DNA of 64,000 nucleotides, taken from NCBI RefSeq assembly GCF_006385595.1, contig NZ_CP041046.1, forward strand, positions 1,116,001 to 1,180,000, in the 5' to 3' direction. The translations under genes were made by a program, and so were the position numbers. The DNA is from Luteibacter pinisoli. GTDB taxonomy: Bacteria > Pseudomonadota > Gammaproteobacteria > Xanthomonadales > Rhodanobacteraceae. The notes under the pieces were generated by a model. The model had not been told where the DNA came from. It made no database searches and was given only the letters and a program-made list of their open reading frames with translations. Within the stretch, counting starts at the first letter, position 1, and every line of letters begins with the position of its first letter. Shown piece by piece: positions 19,075-27,514 of the stretch.

Positions 19075-20448
19075 ATGCCGCATTCCCTCAAAGCCGTTCC
19101 TTCCCCGTCCGCACCCTGGGCGCCGGATTCGTGGCGGACGCGGACTGCCCTGCAGCAGCCGACGTACGAGAACCTCGACGAACTCAACGAGGCCCTCGCC
19201 CAGCTGGGCGATCTCCCGCCGCTGGTGACCTCCTGGGAGATCCTGACCCTCAAGCAGCGCATCGCCGAAGCTCAGGAGGGCGAGCGTTTCCTCCTCCAGG
19301 GTGGCGACTGCGCCGAGAGCTTCGCCGATTGCAGCAGCCCGATCATTTCGAACCGGTTGAAGGTGCTGCTGCAGATGAGCCTGGTGCTCGTGCACGGGCT
19401 GAAGAAGCCGGTGCTTCGCGTGGGCCGTTTCGCCGGCCAGTACGCCAAGCCGCGCTCGGCTGACACGGAGACCCGTGACGGCGTCACCCTGCCGGCGTTC
19501 CGTGGCGACCTGGTCAACAGCCCCGCGTTCACACCCGAGGCCCGCCGCGCCGATCCGCTGCGCCTGATCAAGGCGCACGCACGTTCAGCGATGACGATGA
19601 ACTTCGTCCGCGCGCTCATCGACGGTGGCTTCGCCGACCTGCATCACCCTGAGTACTGGGACCTCGCGTGGGTGGAGCATTCGCCGCTCGCCGCCGAGTA
19701 CCGCCGCATGGTGGCCAGCATCGGTGACTCGCTGCGCTTCATGGAGACCCTGGCCGGCCAGTCGATTGCCAGCTACTCACGCGTGGATTTCTACACCTCG
19801 CACGAGGCCCTCCTGCTGCACTACGAGGAAGCGCTCACGCGCCAGGTGCCGCGCCAGGACGGCTGGTTCAACCTGTCCACGCACTTCCCGTGGATCGGCA
19901 TGCGCACGGCGGCGCTCGATGGCGCCCACACGGAATACTTCCGCGGCATCCGCAACCCGATCGCCGTGAAAGTCGGCCCGACGGTGCAGCCGGACGACCT
20001 GCTGCGCCTGATCGACGTGCTGAACCCGAACGACGAGCCGGGCCGCCTGACCCTGATCCACCGCATGGGCAACGACAAGATCGGCACCCAGCTGCAGCCG
20101 CTGCTCGAGGCCGTGAAGGCTGACGGTCGTCGCGTGCTGTGGGTGGCGGATCCGATGCACGGCAACACCGAGAGCACCAGCAACGGCTACAAAACACGGC
20201 GCTTCACGAACATCGCCGGCGAGCTGGACCAGGCGTTTGATATCCACGCGGCCGCCGGCACGCGCCTTGGCGGCGTGCATCTGGAGCTGACGGGTGAGAA
20301 CGTGACGGAGTGCCTTGGTGGTGCGCGTGGGCTGGTCGAGCAGGATCTGGACCGCGCTTATAAGTCGATGGTGGATCCACGCCTGAACTATGAGCAGTCG
20401 CTTGAGCTGGCGATGTTGATCGTCCGGAAATCGGGCGGCATGGTGTAA
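19075..20448 (+). CDS. Class II 3-deoxy-7-phosphoheptulonate (DAHP) synthase
   Basis: This enzyme condenses phosphoenolpyruvate with erythrose 4-phosphate, the first step of the shikimate pathway. The 457-residue product belongs to the plant-type (AroA-II) family, not the E. coli AroFGH type. Visible features are FLLQGGDCAESF with the metal-ligand Cys79, GRFAGQYAKPRS, and the C-terminal GGVHLELTGENVTECLGG. It begins 10 bp after dsbB and is probably co-transcribed with it. No domain fusion or chorismate mutase part is seen. A strong terminator follows the stop. Confidence 0.93.
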   Translation: MPHSLKAVPSPSAPWAPDSWRTRTALQQPTYENLDELNEALAQLGDLPPLVTSWEILTLKQRIAEAQEGERFLLQGGDCAESFADCSSPIISNRLKVLLQMSLVLVHGLKKPVLRVGRFAGQYAKPRSADTETRDGVTLPAFRGDLVNSPAFTPEARRADPLRLIKAHARSAMTMNFVRALIDGGFADLHHPEYWDLAWVEHSPLAAEYRRMVASIGDSLRFMETLAGQSIASYSRVDFYTSHEALLLHYEEALTRQVPRQDGWFNLSTHFPWIGMRTAALDGAHTEYFRGIRNPIAVKVGPTVQPDDLLRLIDVLNPNDEPGRLTLIHRMGNDKIGTQLQPLLEAVKADGRRVLWVADPMHGNTESTSNGYKTRRFTNIAGELDQAFDIHAAAGTRLGGVHLELTGENVTECLGGARGLVEQDLDRAYKSMVDPRLNYEQSLELAMLIVRKSGGMV

Positions 20449-20452
20449 CAAG

Positions 20453-20478
20453 AAAACCCCGCTTCGGCGGGGTTTTTT
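20453..20478 (+). terminator. Intrinsic terminator after the DAHP synthase gene
   Basis: AAAACCCCGC (20453-20462) pairs perfectly with GCGGGGTTTT (20467-20476) around a TTCG tetraloop, with six T residues in total. Three bases later the structured repeat begins. Confidence 0.94.
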
Positions 20479-20480
20479 AT

Positions 20481-21046
20481 GCGGTTCATTCGCTTCCGCG
20501 AATGCGTGTTTTTAGCGGCTGATGCCGCCTCGGCCCATGGGGGTCGGGGCGAAGAGCCCTCGGCGCCCACCCTCGCTGCTCAGACAACGCTCTGCGTTCG
20601 AAAAGGAGAGCCGCTACGCGGCTGGTTTTCTTATTGGCCTACGGCCGCGAACCGGTGGCTGGGCGGGGGTTTTCGACACGACATTCCCTGTCGTGGCGAA
20701 AACGGTGGGCCCTCCATGGCCCACCCCCTGCGGGCCTGATCCTTCCAGCCCCCTCGCGACACTAAACTCGCCTCGAGGGTGGGCACCGAGGGCTCTCGTC
20801 AACACTGAGGGGGTGTGACGAAAAGCCGCCGCCAGAGCTTGGGCCATGTGCCGTTTGTGCGAAAGATGTCGCACCCTGAAGGGCGTAAACGCACAAGGTG
20901 CGCTCCTACAAAGCGGCGGTGAAGCTTGTGTGGCACTGAACCGGATGGGTGGTTGTGGGGCCTTGCCGTCCCCACCCCGCGAAACCCGCAAGAGCAAGGC
21001 GGCGTCAGCCGCTAGTCACATGCATTCGCGAAGGCGAATGAACCGC
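20481..21046. repeat. Structured intergenic repeat, copy A, with terminal inverted repeats
   Basis: This 566-bp element fills the space between two convergent genes. Its ends, 20481-20529 and 20998-21046, are inverted repeats identical at 42 of 49 positions; each contains an ATTCGC..GCGAAT hairpin and a GCGGC..GCCGC hairpin. The interior closely matches, in reverse orientation, the element at 43921-44528, for example the stretch beginning CCCTCGCTGCTCAGACAACG. No transposase is encoded. Short open frames inside it are judged by-products. The element ends 3 bp before the stop codon of the next gene. Confidence 0.85.
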
Positions 21047-21048
21047 CT

Positions 21049-22563
21049 TCAACCCAACATCGTTCCCGTATCCAGCCAACGCTGATGCCACGACAGCGCT
21101 TCCGGCAACAGATGCGGCGTGTGCTTGCCGTAGCTCACTCGCGACGCCCGATCAAAATAATCCTCCAGCTGCGCGCGATACGACGGATCCACGCAGTGGT
21201 CGAGGATTTGCCGCGCGCGGTGCCGCGGCGGCAGGCCACGAAGGTCCGCCAGGCCGTGCTCGGTCACGATGATCGACACATCGTGCTCCGTGTGATCCAC
21301 GTGGCTCACCATCGGCACCAGTGCGGAAATGCTGCCGTTCTTCGCCGTGCTCGGGCTGAGGAAAATCGACAGGAAGCTATTGCGCGCGAAATCACCCGAG
21401 CCGCCGATGCCGTTCATGATGCGGCTGCCCATCACGTGCGTGGAGTTCACGTTGCCGTAGAGGTCTGCTTCGATCATGCCGTTCATGGCGATGCAGCCCA
21501 GGCGGCGGACGAGCTCCGGATGGTTGGATATCTCCTGCGTCCGCATGATGATGCGTTCGCGGTAGAACGCGATGTTGCGCTTGAACTCCTCGTTGGCGGC
21601 CGGACTCAGTGCGAAACCCGTGCACGAGGCCACGCGAAGGACGCCGTCGCGCAGCATGTCGAGCATGCCGTCCTGGATCACTTCGGTGAACGCGGAGAGG
21701 TCGCGGAAGCCGCTTTCGGCAAGGCCTGCGAGGACGGCATTCGGGATATTGCCCACGCCCGACTGCAGCGGCAGCAGGTTCTCCGGCAGCCTTCCCATCC
21801 TGACTTCGTGTTTCAGGAATTCGATCAGATGGCCAGCGATGCGCTTGCTCGTGTCATCCACGGCGGCGAAGGGGCTGTTGCGGTCGGGCCCGTGCGTGCG
21901 CACCACCGCCACCACCTTGTCCGGGTCGCAACGCAGGGACGTTTCGCCGATGCGGTCATCGGCCTGCACCAGCGGAATCGGCTTGCGATGCGGGGGCAAG
22001 GCGGTGCCGTAGTACACGTCGTGCATGCCGTCGATGCCATCGGGCTGCCAGTCGTTCACCTCGATGATCACTTTCTTGGCGAGGTCCAACCAGGTCTTGT
22101 TGTTGCCTACCGACGTCGACGGGATGAGCGATCCGTCTTCGCGGATGCCGGACACTTCGATCACCGCCGTATCGATCTCGCCGTAGAAGCCAAACCACAC
22201 GTGTTGCGCCACGTGGCTGAGATGGATGTCGATGTAATCGAGCGTGCCCGCGTTGATGCGCTGGCGTGCGTCGGGGTCGGTCTGGAAGGGCATGCGCAGG
22301 GCGATGCCGTCGGCCTGCGCCAGCGCGCCATCCAGCTCCGGCGCGGTGGACGCACCGGTCATCAGGCGGATGCGGAATGCCTCGCCGGCGACGTGCGCAT
22401 CGTCGATGCGGCGGGCGAGGGCAAGCGGCACGGCTTTCGGGTAGCCGGAGCCGGTGAAGCCGCTCATCGCCACGGTTTCGCCGGGCTGGATCAACGCGGC
22501 GGCGGCCTCGGCGCTGACCACGCGGTCGCGCAGGAGGGAGGAAAGGATGCGTTCGGAAGACAT
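21049..22563 (-). CDS. Acetyl-CoA hydrolase / succinyl-CoA:acetate CoA-transferase family protein
   Basis: The product belongs to the class I CoA-transferase group that includes AarC/SCACT and Ach1, enzymes that move CoA between succinate, acetate or propionate. From the ATG at 22563 it has 504 residues (MSSERILSSLLRDRVVS). The likely catalytic Glu lies in FTEVIQDGML, and GIGGSGDFARN forms the CoA-binding glycine loop. Upstream in-frame codons are unsupported. Substrate cannot be fixed from sequence: acetate is most likely, propionate possible given the prp genes elsewhere in the window. queG lies upstream on the same strand, 110 bp away. Confidence 0.85.
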   Translation of the reverse strand: MSSERILSSLLRDRVVSAEAAAALIQPGETVAMSGFTGSGYPKAVPLALARRIDDAHVAGEAFRIRLMTGASTAPELDGALAQADGIALRMPFQTDPDARQRINAGTLDYIDIHLSHVAQHVWFGFYGEIDTAVIEVSGIREDGSLIPSTSVGNNKTWLDLAKKVIIEVNDWQPDGIDGMHDVYYGTALPPHRKPIPLVQADDRIGETSLRCDPDKVVAVVRTHGPDRNSPFAAVDDTSKRIAGHLIEFLKHEVRMGRLPENLLPLQSGVGNIPNAVLAGLAESGFRDLSAFTEVIQDGMLDMLRDGVLRVASCTGFALSPAANEEFKRNIAFYRERIIMRTQEISNHPELVRRLGCIAMNGMIEADLYGNVNSTHVMGSRIMNGIGGSGDFARNSFLSIFLSPSTAKNGSISALVPMVSHVDHTEHDVSIIVTEHGLADLRGLPPRHRARQILDHCVDPSYRAQLEDYFDRASRVSYGKHTPHLLPEALSWHQRWLDTGTMLG

Positions 22564-22678
22564 GCAGCGAGCCGGTGCAACGGGAGGGGAACGCCAATTA
22601 TCCCGCCCGGTCGACGGGGCGGCCCATGCGACCATGGTGGTATGGCAACGTGCCGCAGGGCGTGTGGCCGGGCTAGCC

Positions 22679-23737
22679 GTTGTGGCGCGCCAGGGCCCAC
22701 GCGACATGTTCCTGCACCACCGGCGAAGGGTCGTTCTCGCGGGCGCGCAGCGAGGTCACTACGTCCGTGCTGGTCGGCGCATTGCCCAGCCCCACGGCGA
22801 GGTTACGCAGCCAGCCCTCGTAGCCCGTGCGGCGGATGGCCATGCCCTCGGTGCGCGACAGGAATTCCTCTTCGGTCCACGCGAACAGTTCCACGAGCCG
22901 TGGCCCATCCAGGCTGTGCCGCGGCGCGAAGTCAGGTTCCGTCGCGTCCTGGGCAAACTTGTTCCACGGGCAGATCAGCTGGCAGTCGTCGCAACCGAAG
23001 ACGCGGTTGCCCATCGGTGCGCGCAGTTCCTCGGGGATGCTGCCCTTGAGTTCGATGGTGAGATACGAGATGCAGCGTCGGGCGTCGAGGCGATACGGCG
23101 CCACGATCGCCTGGGTCGGGCAGATATCGATGCATTTGCGACAGCTGCCGCAGTGCGCGGAGGCGGGCGCATCCACCGGCAAGGGCAGGTTGGTGTAGAG
23201 CTCGCCGAGGAAGAAGTACGAGCCGGCGCGCTTGTTGATCAGCACGGTGTGCTTGCCGATCCAGCCCAGCCCGGCGTTGCGGGCGAGCGCTTTTTCCAGC
23301 ACCGGTGCCGAGTCCACGTAGGCGCGGTAGGCGAAATCACCCACGCGTTCGGTAATGCGTGACGCCAGCTTCTGCAGGCGGTTGCGCATCACCTTGTGGT
23401 AATCGCGGCCCAGCGCATAGCGGGCGATATACGCCTTGTCGGTGTCGTGGATCACGTCCCACGCATTGGCGGTGCCGGGCGGGATGTAATCCATGCGGAC
23501 GGAAATCACCCGAAGCGTGCCTGGCTCGAGTTCGGCGGGGCGGCTGCGGCGCGTGCCATGGCGTGCCATGTAATCCATCTCGCCGTGATGGCCGTCGGCC
23601 AGCCAGCGTTCGAGGTAGGCCTCGTCGTGGCCCAGGTCCGTGCCTGCGATGCCGGCGTCCGCGAAGCCAAGCTCGCCCGCCCAACGCTTGATGTCGTCGG
23701 CCAGTGCGGCGTAATCGATGTCGGTGGAAGCAGGCAT
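22679..23737 (-). CDS. queG: Epoxyqueuosine reductase QueG
   Basis: QueG performs the last step of queuosine synthesis, reducing epoxyqueuosine in tRNA with a cobalamin cofactor and two [4Fe-4S] clusters. The frame encodes about 353 residues. The cluster motifs CGSCRKCIDICP and CDDCQLICPWN are present, as is the GWIGKHTVLI region and a C-terminal HEAT-like part. The start ATG is at 23737. A -10-like TAGAAT ends 6 bp upstream of it, which would give a leaderless transcript. It is divergent from nnr, 36 bp away. Its 3' end abuts the upstream flank of the CoA-transferase gene. Confidence 0.93.
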
Positions 23738-23743
23738 ACGCCC

Positions 23744-23766
23744 ATTCTACTTGGCCCACCTATAAT
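23744..23766. promoter_or_regulatory. Back-to-back -10 elements for leaderless queG and nnr transcripts
   Basis: On the minus strand TAGAAT (23744-23749) ends 6 nt before the queG ATG. On the plus strand TATAAT (23761-23766) ends 7 nt before the nnr ATG. Transcription normally starts about 7 nt after a -10 hexamer, so both transcripts would begin at or next to the start codon. Neither gene has a Shine-Dalgarno sequence in the 36-bp gap. No good -35 hexamers are seen. Confidence 0.55.
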
Positions 23767-23773
23767 CATCCGG

Positions 23774-25249
23774 ATGAGCGCTCCCCACCTCGATACCGCC
23801 CTCTTCACGTCCGCCCAGGCGCGCGCCATCGACCGGCGGGCGATCGACGAGCTGGGCATCCCCGGGTTCGAGCTGATGTCGCGCGCGGCCGCCGCTGCGT
23901 TCGCCCAGCTGCGGCGCCACTGGCCGGAAGCGAGGCGCCTGCGCATCGTCTGCGGCGCTGGCAATAACGGGGGCGACGGCTACCTGGTCGGGCGCGATGC
24001 CCTGGCCGCTGGCCTGCAGGTGGACCTGCTTGCGCTGGGAACGCCGGCCGAAGGCGGTGATGCCGCGGCAGCGCGCGAGGCCTTCCTGGCCGCCGGTGGC
24101 ACGCTGTACGGGGTGGCGGACGACGATGCCCTGGCGACGCCGGATGTCATCGTCGACGCCATCTACGGCACCGGCCTCAACCGCGCGCCGGAAGGCGAGG
24201 CGAAAGACGCCATCGAGGCGATCAACGCCGCTGGCGTGCCCGTCCTCGCCCTCGACATCCCGTCGGGCCTCTCGGCCGACACCGGCTCGTGCCCGGGTGT
24301 CGCCGTGCGTGCCACGGCGACCGCCACCTTCATCGTCCACAAGCGCGGCTTGCATACCCATCTCGCCGAGCTCGCGGGCGAGATCGTGCTGCATGCGCTG
24401 GGCCTGCCGGCTTCCCTGCGTGAAACGCCCGATGCCACATTGCTGCGCCCGCAGGGCCTGCCGCCGCGTCCCCGTGACTCGCACAAGGGCAGCAATGGCC
24501 ACGTACTGGCCATCGGTGGCGACCATGGCACCGGCGGCGCCGTACGTATGGCCGCCGAGGCCGCGGCGCGCACGGGCGCCGGGCTGGTCAGCGTCGCCAC
24601 GCGCGAACAGAACGTGCTGGCGATGAACGCCGCGCGCCCGGAGCTGATGGCGCATGCCGTGGACGGCCCGCAATCCCTGCAGCCGATGCTCGACAAGGCC
24701 TCGGTCCTGGCCATCGGCCCCGGCCTCGGCCAGGCCGCGTGGGGCCACGCCCTGTGGGTAACCGCCCTGGATTCGGGCAAGCCGACGGTGCTCGACGCCG
24801 ATGGTCTCAACCTGCTGCATGCCGAGCCGCGCGTGTTACCGGCCGCCATCGTGCTCACCCCGCACCCGGGCGAGGCCAGCCGCCTGCTCGGCATCCCCAC
24901 GGCCGAGATCCAGGCCGACCGGTTCGCCGCCGTCCGGGCACTGGCTCGCCGCTTTGAAGCCGTGGTGGTGCTGAAGGGCAACGGCAGCCTCATCGGCGCA
25001 CCCGATGGTCGCGTGGCCGTCTGCCCCTGGGGCAACCCGGGCATGGCCAGTGGCGGGATGGGTGACACGCTGACGGGCATCATCGCCGGCCTCCTTGGCC
25101 AGGGCTGCAACCCCTTCGAGGCGGCCTGCCTGGGCGTGGGCCTGCACGCCCGCGCCGCCGATGCGGCCGCCCGTGATGGCGAGCGTGGCCTCCTGGCCGG
25201 CGACCTGCTTGTACCGTTGCGCCGACTCATTAACGGCCTGGAGGCGTGA
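23774..25249 (+). CDS. nnr: Bifunctional NAD(P)H-hydrate epimerase / ADP-dependent dehydratase
   Basis: The protein repairs damaged NAD(P)H: the N-terminal half epimerises NAD(P)HX and the C-terminal half dehydrates the S form using ADP. The 491-residue product from the ATG at 23774 has the YjeF-N motif GAGNNGGDG at residues 61-69 and the ribokinase-like YjeF-C domain with AIGPGLG and GGMGDTLTG around residue 430. Much longer in-frame starts would run back through queG and were rejected. It is followed by tsaE with only 1 bp between stop and start, the same pairing as yjeF-tsaE in E. coli. Confidence 0.95.
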   Translation: MSAPHLDTALFTSAQARAIDRRAIDELGIPGFELMSRAAAAAFAQLRRHWPEARRLRIVCGAGNNGGDGYLVGRDALAAGLQVDLLALGTPAEGGDAAAAREAFLAAGGTLYGVADDDALATPDVIVDAIYGTGLNRAPEGEAKDAIEAINAAGVPVLALDIPSGLSADTGSCPGVAVRATATATFIVHKRGLHTHLAELAGEIVLHALGLPASLRETPDATLLRPQGLPPRPRDSHKGSNGHVLAIGGDHGTGGAVRMAAEAAARTGAGLVSVATREQNVLAMNAARPELMAHAVDGPQSLQPMLDKASVLAIGPGLGQAAWGHALWVTALDSGKPTVLDADGLNLLHAEPRVLPAAIVLTPHPGEASRLLGIPTAEIQADRFAAVRALARRFEAVVVLKGNGSLIGAPDGRVAVCPWGNPGMASGGMGDTLTGIIAGLLGQGCNPFEAACLGVGLHARAADAAARDGERGLLAGDLLVPLRRLINGLEA

Positions 25250-25250
25250 G

Positions 25251-25700
25251 ATGGAACTGACCCTGGCCGATGAGGCCGCCACGATCGCCCTGGGCCGCCG
25301 CGTTGCCGCGGCGCTGCCCGGCGGCCTCGTCGCCTTCCTGCACGGCGACCTTGGCGCCGGCAAGACCACTTTCGCCCGCGCATTCCTGCAGGCGCTGGGC
25401 GTGGGTGAGCGGGTGAAAAGCCCGACGTACAGCCTGGTCGAAGGCTATGAGTTCGGCGACCGCCGCGCCTTCCATCTTGATCTTTACCGCATTGCCGACC
25501 CCGGCGAACTCGAATGGCTCGGCCTCGACAGCCTGGCCGAGCCGGGCGCCATCGTGCTGGTGGAATGGCCCGAGCGCGGCGCGGGCGCGCTGCCGCCCGT
25601 GGATCTCGAACTGAGCTTCCGCCACGAGGGCAGTGGCCGCAGCGTGGGCTTTGTCCCGCACTCCGAGGCAGGTCGCCGGCTGGTCGACGCGCTGTCCTGA
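25251..25700 (+). CDS. tsaE: tRNA threonylcarbamoyladenosine biosynthesis ATPase TsaE
   Basis: TsaE works with TsaB and TsaD to make the t6A37 modification of ANN-decoding tRNAs. The 149-residue product has a Walker A motif GDLGAGKTT at residues 32-40, then SPTYSLVEGY and the HLDLYRI motif with the EWLGLD segment. The ATG at 25251 directly follows the nnr stop (TGAGATG), and GAGGCG lies upstream, so translation is probably coupled. Confidence 0.95.
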   Translation: MELTLADEAATIALGRRVAAALPGGLVAFLHGDLGAGKTTFARAFLQALGVGERVKSPTYSLVEGYEFGDRRAFHLDLYRIADPGELEWLGLDSLAEPGAIVLVEWPERGAGALPPVDLELSFRHEGSGRSVGFVPHSEAGRRLVDALS

Positions 25701-25824
25701 GGCGCAACTCGTGCGCGATTGCAGCACATTCCTGTATGGCTGTTGACGAAGTGTTCGCAGGTCATGGATTAGCAAGGGAAAAAATCTTGCAATCCGCGGG
25801 CGCATGGAGTTCAATCCGGGCCAT

Positions 25825-27444
25825 ATGAGGGGAATCACTACCAAACTAAGGGTTCTTGCGTGCGTGACCGCCGTCGCGACGCTGGCCCCTGCCGCTTCGC
25901 AGGCGGCTGACGTGAAGGCGGCGCGCGTATGGGCAGGCCCCGAGTACACGCGCGTGGTCTTCGACCTTTCCGGTCCGGCCACCTACAAGATGTCCCAGGG
26001 CGACACCCCGGGCAGCGTGGTGCTGGATATCGCCGGCAGCGCCGTCGCGCCTGATTTCTCGGCGCCGGGCGGGCAGGGCCTGTTCAAGTCCATGAGCACC
26101 GGCAAGCAGGGCGGCACCGCGCGCCTGACCGCCACCGTGGACGCGAAGGCCAAGCCGAAGAGCTTCCTGCTCAAGCCGGCCGGCGACTACGGCTACCGCC
26201 TGGTCCTGGACCTGTACCCCGGCGGCCAGACCGACCCGGGCGACAACCCGGTAAGCGATGACGACACCCCGTCGGTGTCGAAAGCCATGGCTGACGCGCC
26301 GGCCGACGCCCCCGCCGCCACGGTGTCGAAGGGCCGCGGCAAGACCATCCCCGCGGGCGTGCCGCCCATGGCGGGCGGCCGCAAGGTCGTGGTGGCCATC
26401 GATGCCGGCCACGGCGGCGAAGATCCGGGCGCCAAGGGCGCCACGGGCCTGCGCGAGAAAGACGTCACCCTGATGGTGGCCCGCGAGCTGGCCGACCAGA
26501 TCAACCGCCAGCCCGGCATGCAGGCCGTGCTGACCCGCAACGGCGATTACTTCATCCCGCTGAAGCGGCGCTACCAGATCGCCCGCGAGCACAACGCGGA
26601 CATGTTCGTGTCGATCCACGCGGACGCGTTCAAGAACAGCGACGCCAAGGGCTCCTCGGTGTGGGTGCTGTCGCCGCGTGGCAAGACCTCCGAAGCCTCG
26701 CGCTGGCTGGCCGATCGCGAAAACCGCGCCGACCTGGTCGGTGGCGTGTCGCTGGATGACAAGGACGACTCGCTGGCCGCCGTGCTCCTCGACCTGCAGC
26801 AGGGCTATGCCATGCAGGCCTCCGAGCAGATCGCCGGCAACGTGCTGAAGGCGCTGGGCAGCCTTGGCCCGACCCATCGCGGCTACGTGGAGCGCGCCAA
26901 CTTCGTGGTGCTGCGCTCGCCGGACGTGCCGTCGATCCTGGTGGAAACCGCGTTCATCACCAATCCCTCGGAAGAAACCCGCCTGCGTGACAGCGGGCAC
27001 CGCCGCGAGCTGGCGAATGCCGTGCTGGGTGGCGTGCGCAACTATTTCGAATCCATGCCCCCGCCGGGCACGTGGTTCGCCGCCCAGGCGGCGCGCCGTA
27101 ACGGCACCTACGTGGCGTCCACGCCGGCGCCTGTCGAGGCGGACGGCAGCGATGACGCGACGGATGCCAAGCCGGTGGCGAAGGCCCCCACCCGCGCCAC
27201 GGCGAAGGCACCGGTGGTGTCGAAGCCCGCGAAAATGGTGGCCCAGGCCGATGCGCCGGCGAAGAAATCCGGTGGCAGCCGCGCGGACGACAATATCCGC
27301 GACCTGCACCGCGTCGGCCGTGGCGAAACCCTTACTGGCATCGCCCAGCAGTACGGTATTTCCGTGGGTTCGCTGAAGCTCGCGAACAAGATGAACGACA
27401 ACACGGTGCGCGTCGGCACCGTGATGGTCATCCCCTCGGGCTGA
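25825..27444 (+). CDS. N-acetylmuramoyl-L-alanine amidase, AmiC type, with AMIN and LysM domains
   Basis: This exported enzyme cleaves the amide bond between MurNAc and the stem peptide during cell separation. The ATG at 25825 is preferred because it gives a clean signal peptide (MRGITTKLRVLACVTAVATLAPAASQA cleaved near residue 27, here only described); the ATG at 25804 adds seven residues. In the 539-residue form an AMIN domain spans about 30-130, an Amidase_3 domain about 185-415 with zinc-site residues H196, E199 and H265 (AGHGGED, SIHADA) and the VETAFITN glutamate near 375. A LysM domain fills the last 46 residues. mutL follows 70 bp later. Confidence 0.92.
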   Translation: MRGITTKLRVLACVTAVATLAPAASQAADVKAARVWAGPEYTRVVFDLSGPATYKMSQGDTPGSVVLDIAGSAVAPDFSAPGGQGLFKSMSTGKQGGTARLTATVDAKAKPKSFLLKPAGDYGYRLVLDLYPGGQTDPGDNPVSDDDTPSVSKAMADAPADAPAATVSKGRGKTIPAGVPPMAGGRKVVVAIDAGHGGEDPGAKGATGLREKDVTLMVARELADQINRQPGMQAVLTRNGDYFIPLKRRYQIAREHNADMFVSIHADAFKNSDAKGSSVWVLSPRGKTSEASRWLADRENRADLVGGVSLDDKDDSLAAVLLDLQQGYAMQASEQIAGNVLKALGSLGPTHRGYVERANFVVLRSPDVPSILVETAFITNPSEETRLRDSGHRRELANAVLGGVRNYFESMPPPGTWFAAQAARRNGTYVASTPAPVEADGSDDATDAKPVAKAPTRATAKAPVVSKPAKMVAQADAPAKKSGGSRADDNIRDLHRVGRGETLTGIAQQYGISVGSLKLANKMNDNTVRVGTVMVIPSG

Positions 27445-27514
27445 CCCGACGCGCCTCCATGGCGGGGCGCGTTCCGTTATTCTTCTGGCCTGAAGTTGCT
27501 GTCAGGTCACGCCC

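Noticed and set aside
20479..20739. 86-aa frame in repeat copy A as a gene
   Set aside because: The frame is part of the repeat DNA; no ribosome-binding site or domain was seen.
25743..25771. TTGACG before the amidase as a -35
   Set aside because: No -10 hexamer lies at 16-18 bp; the downstream bases GGATTA match poorly.
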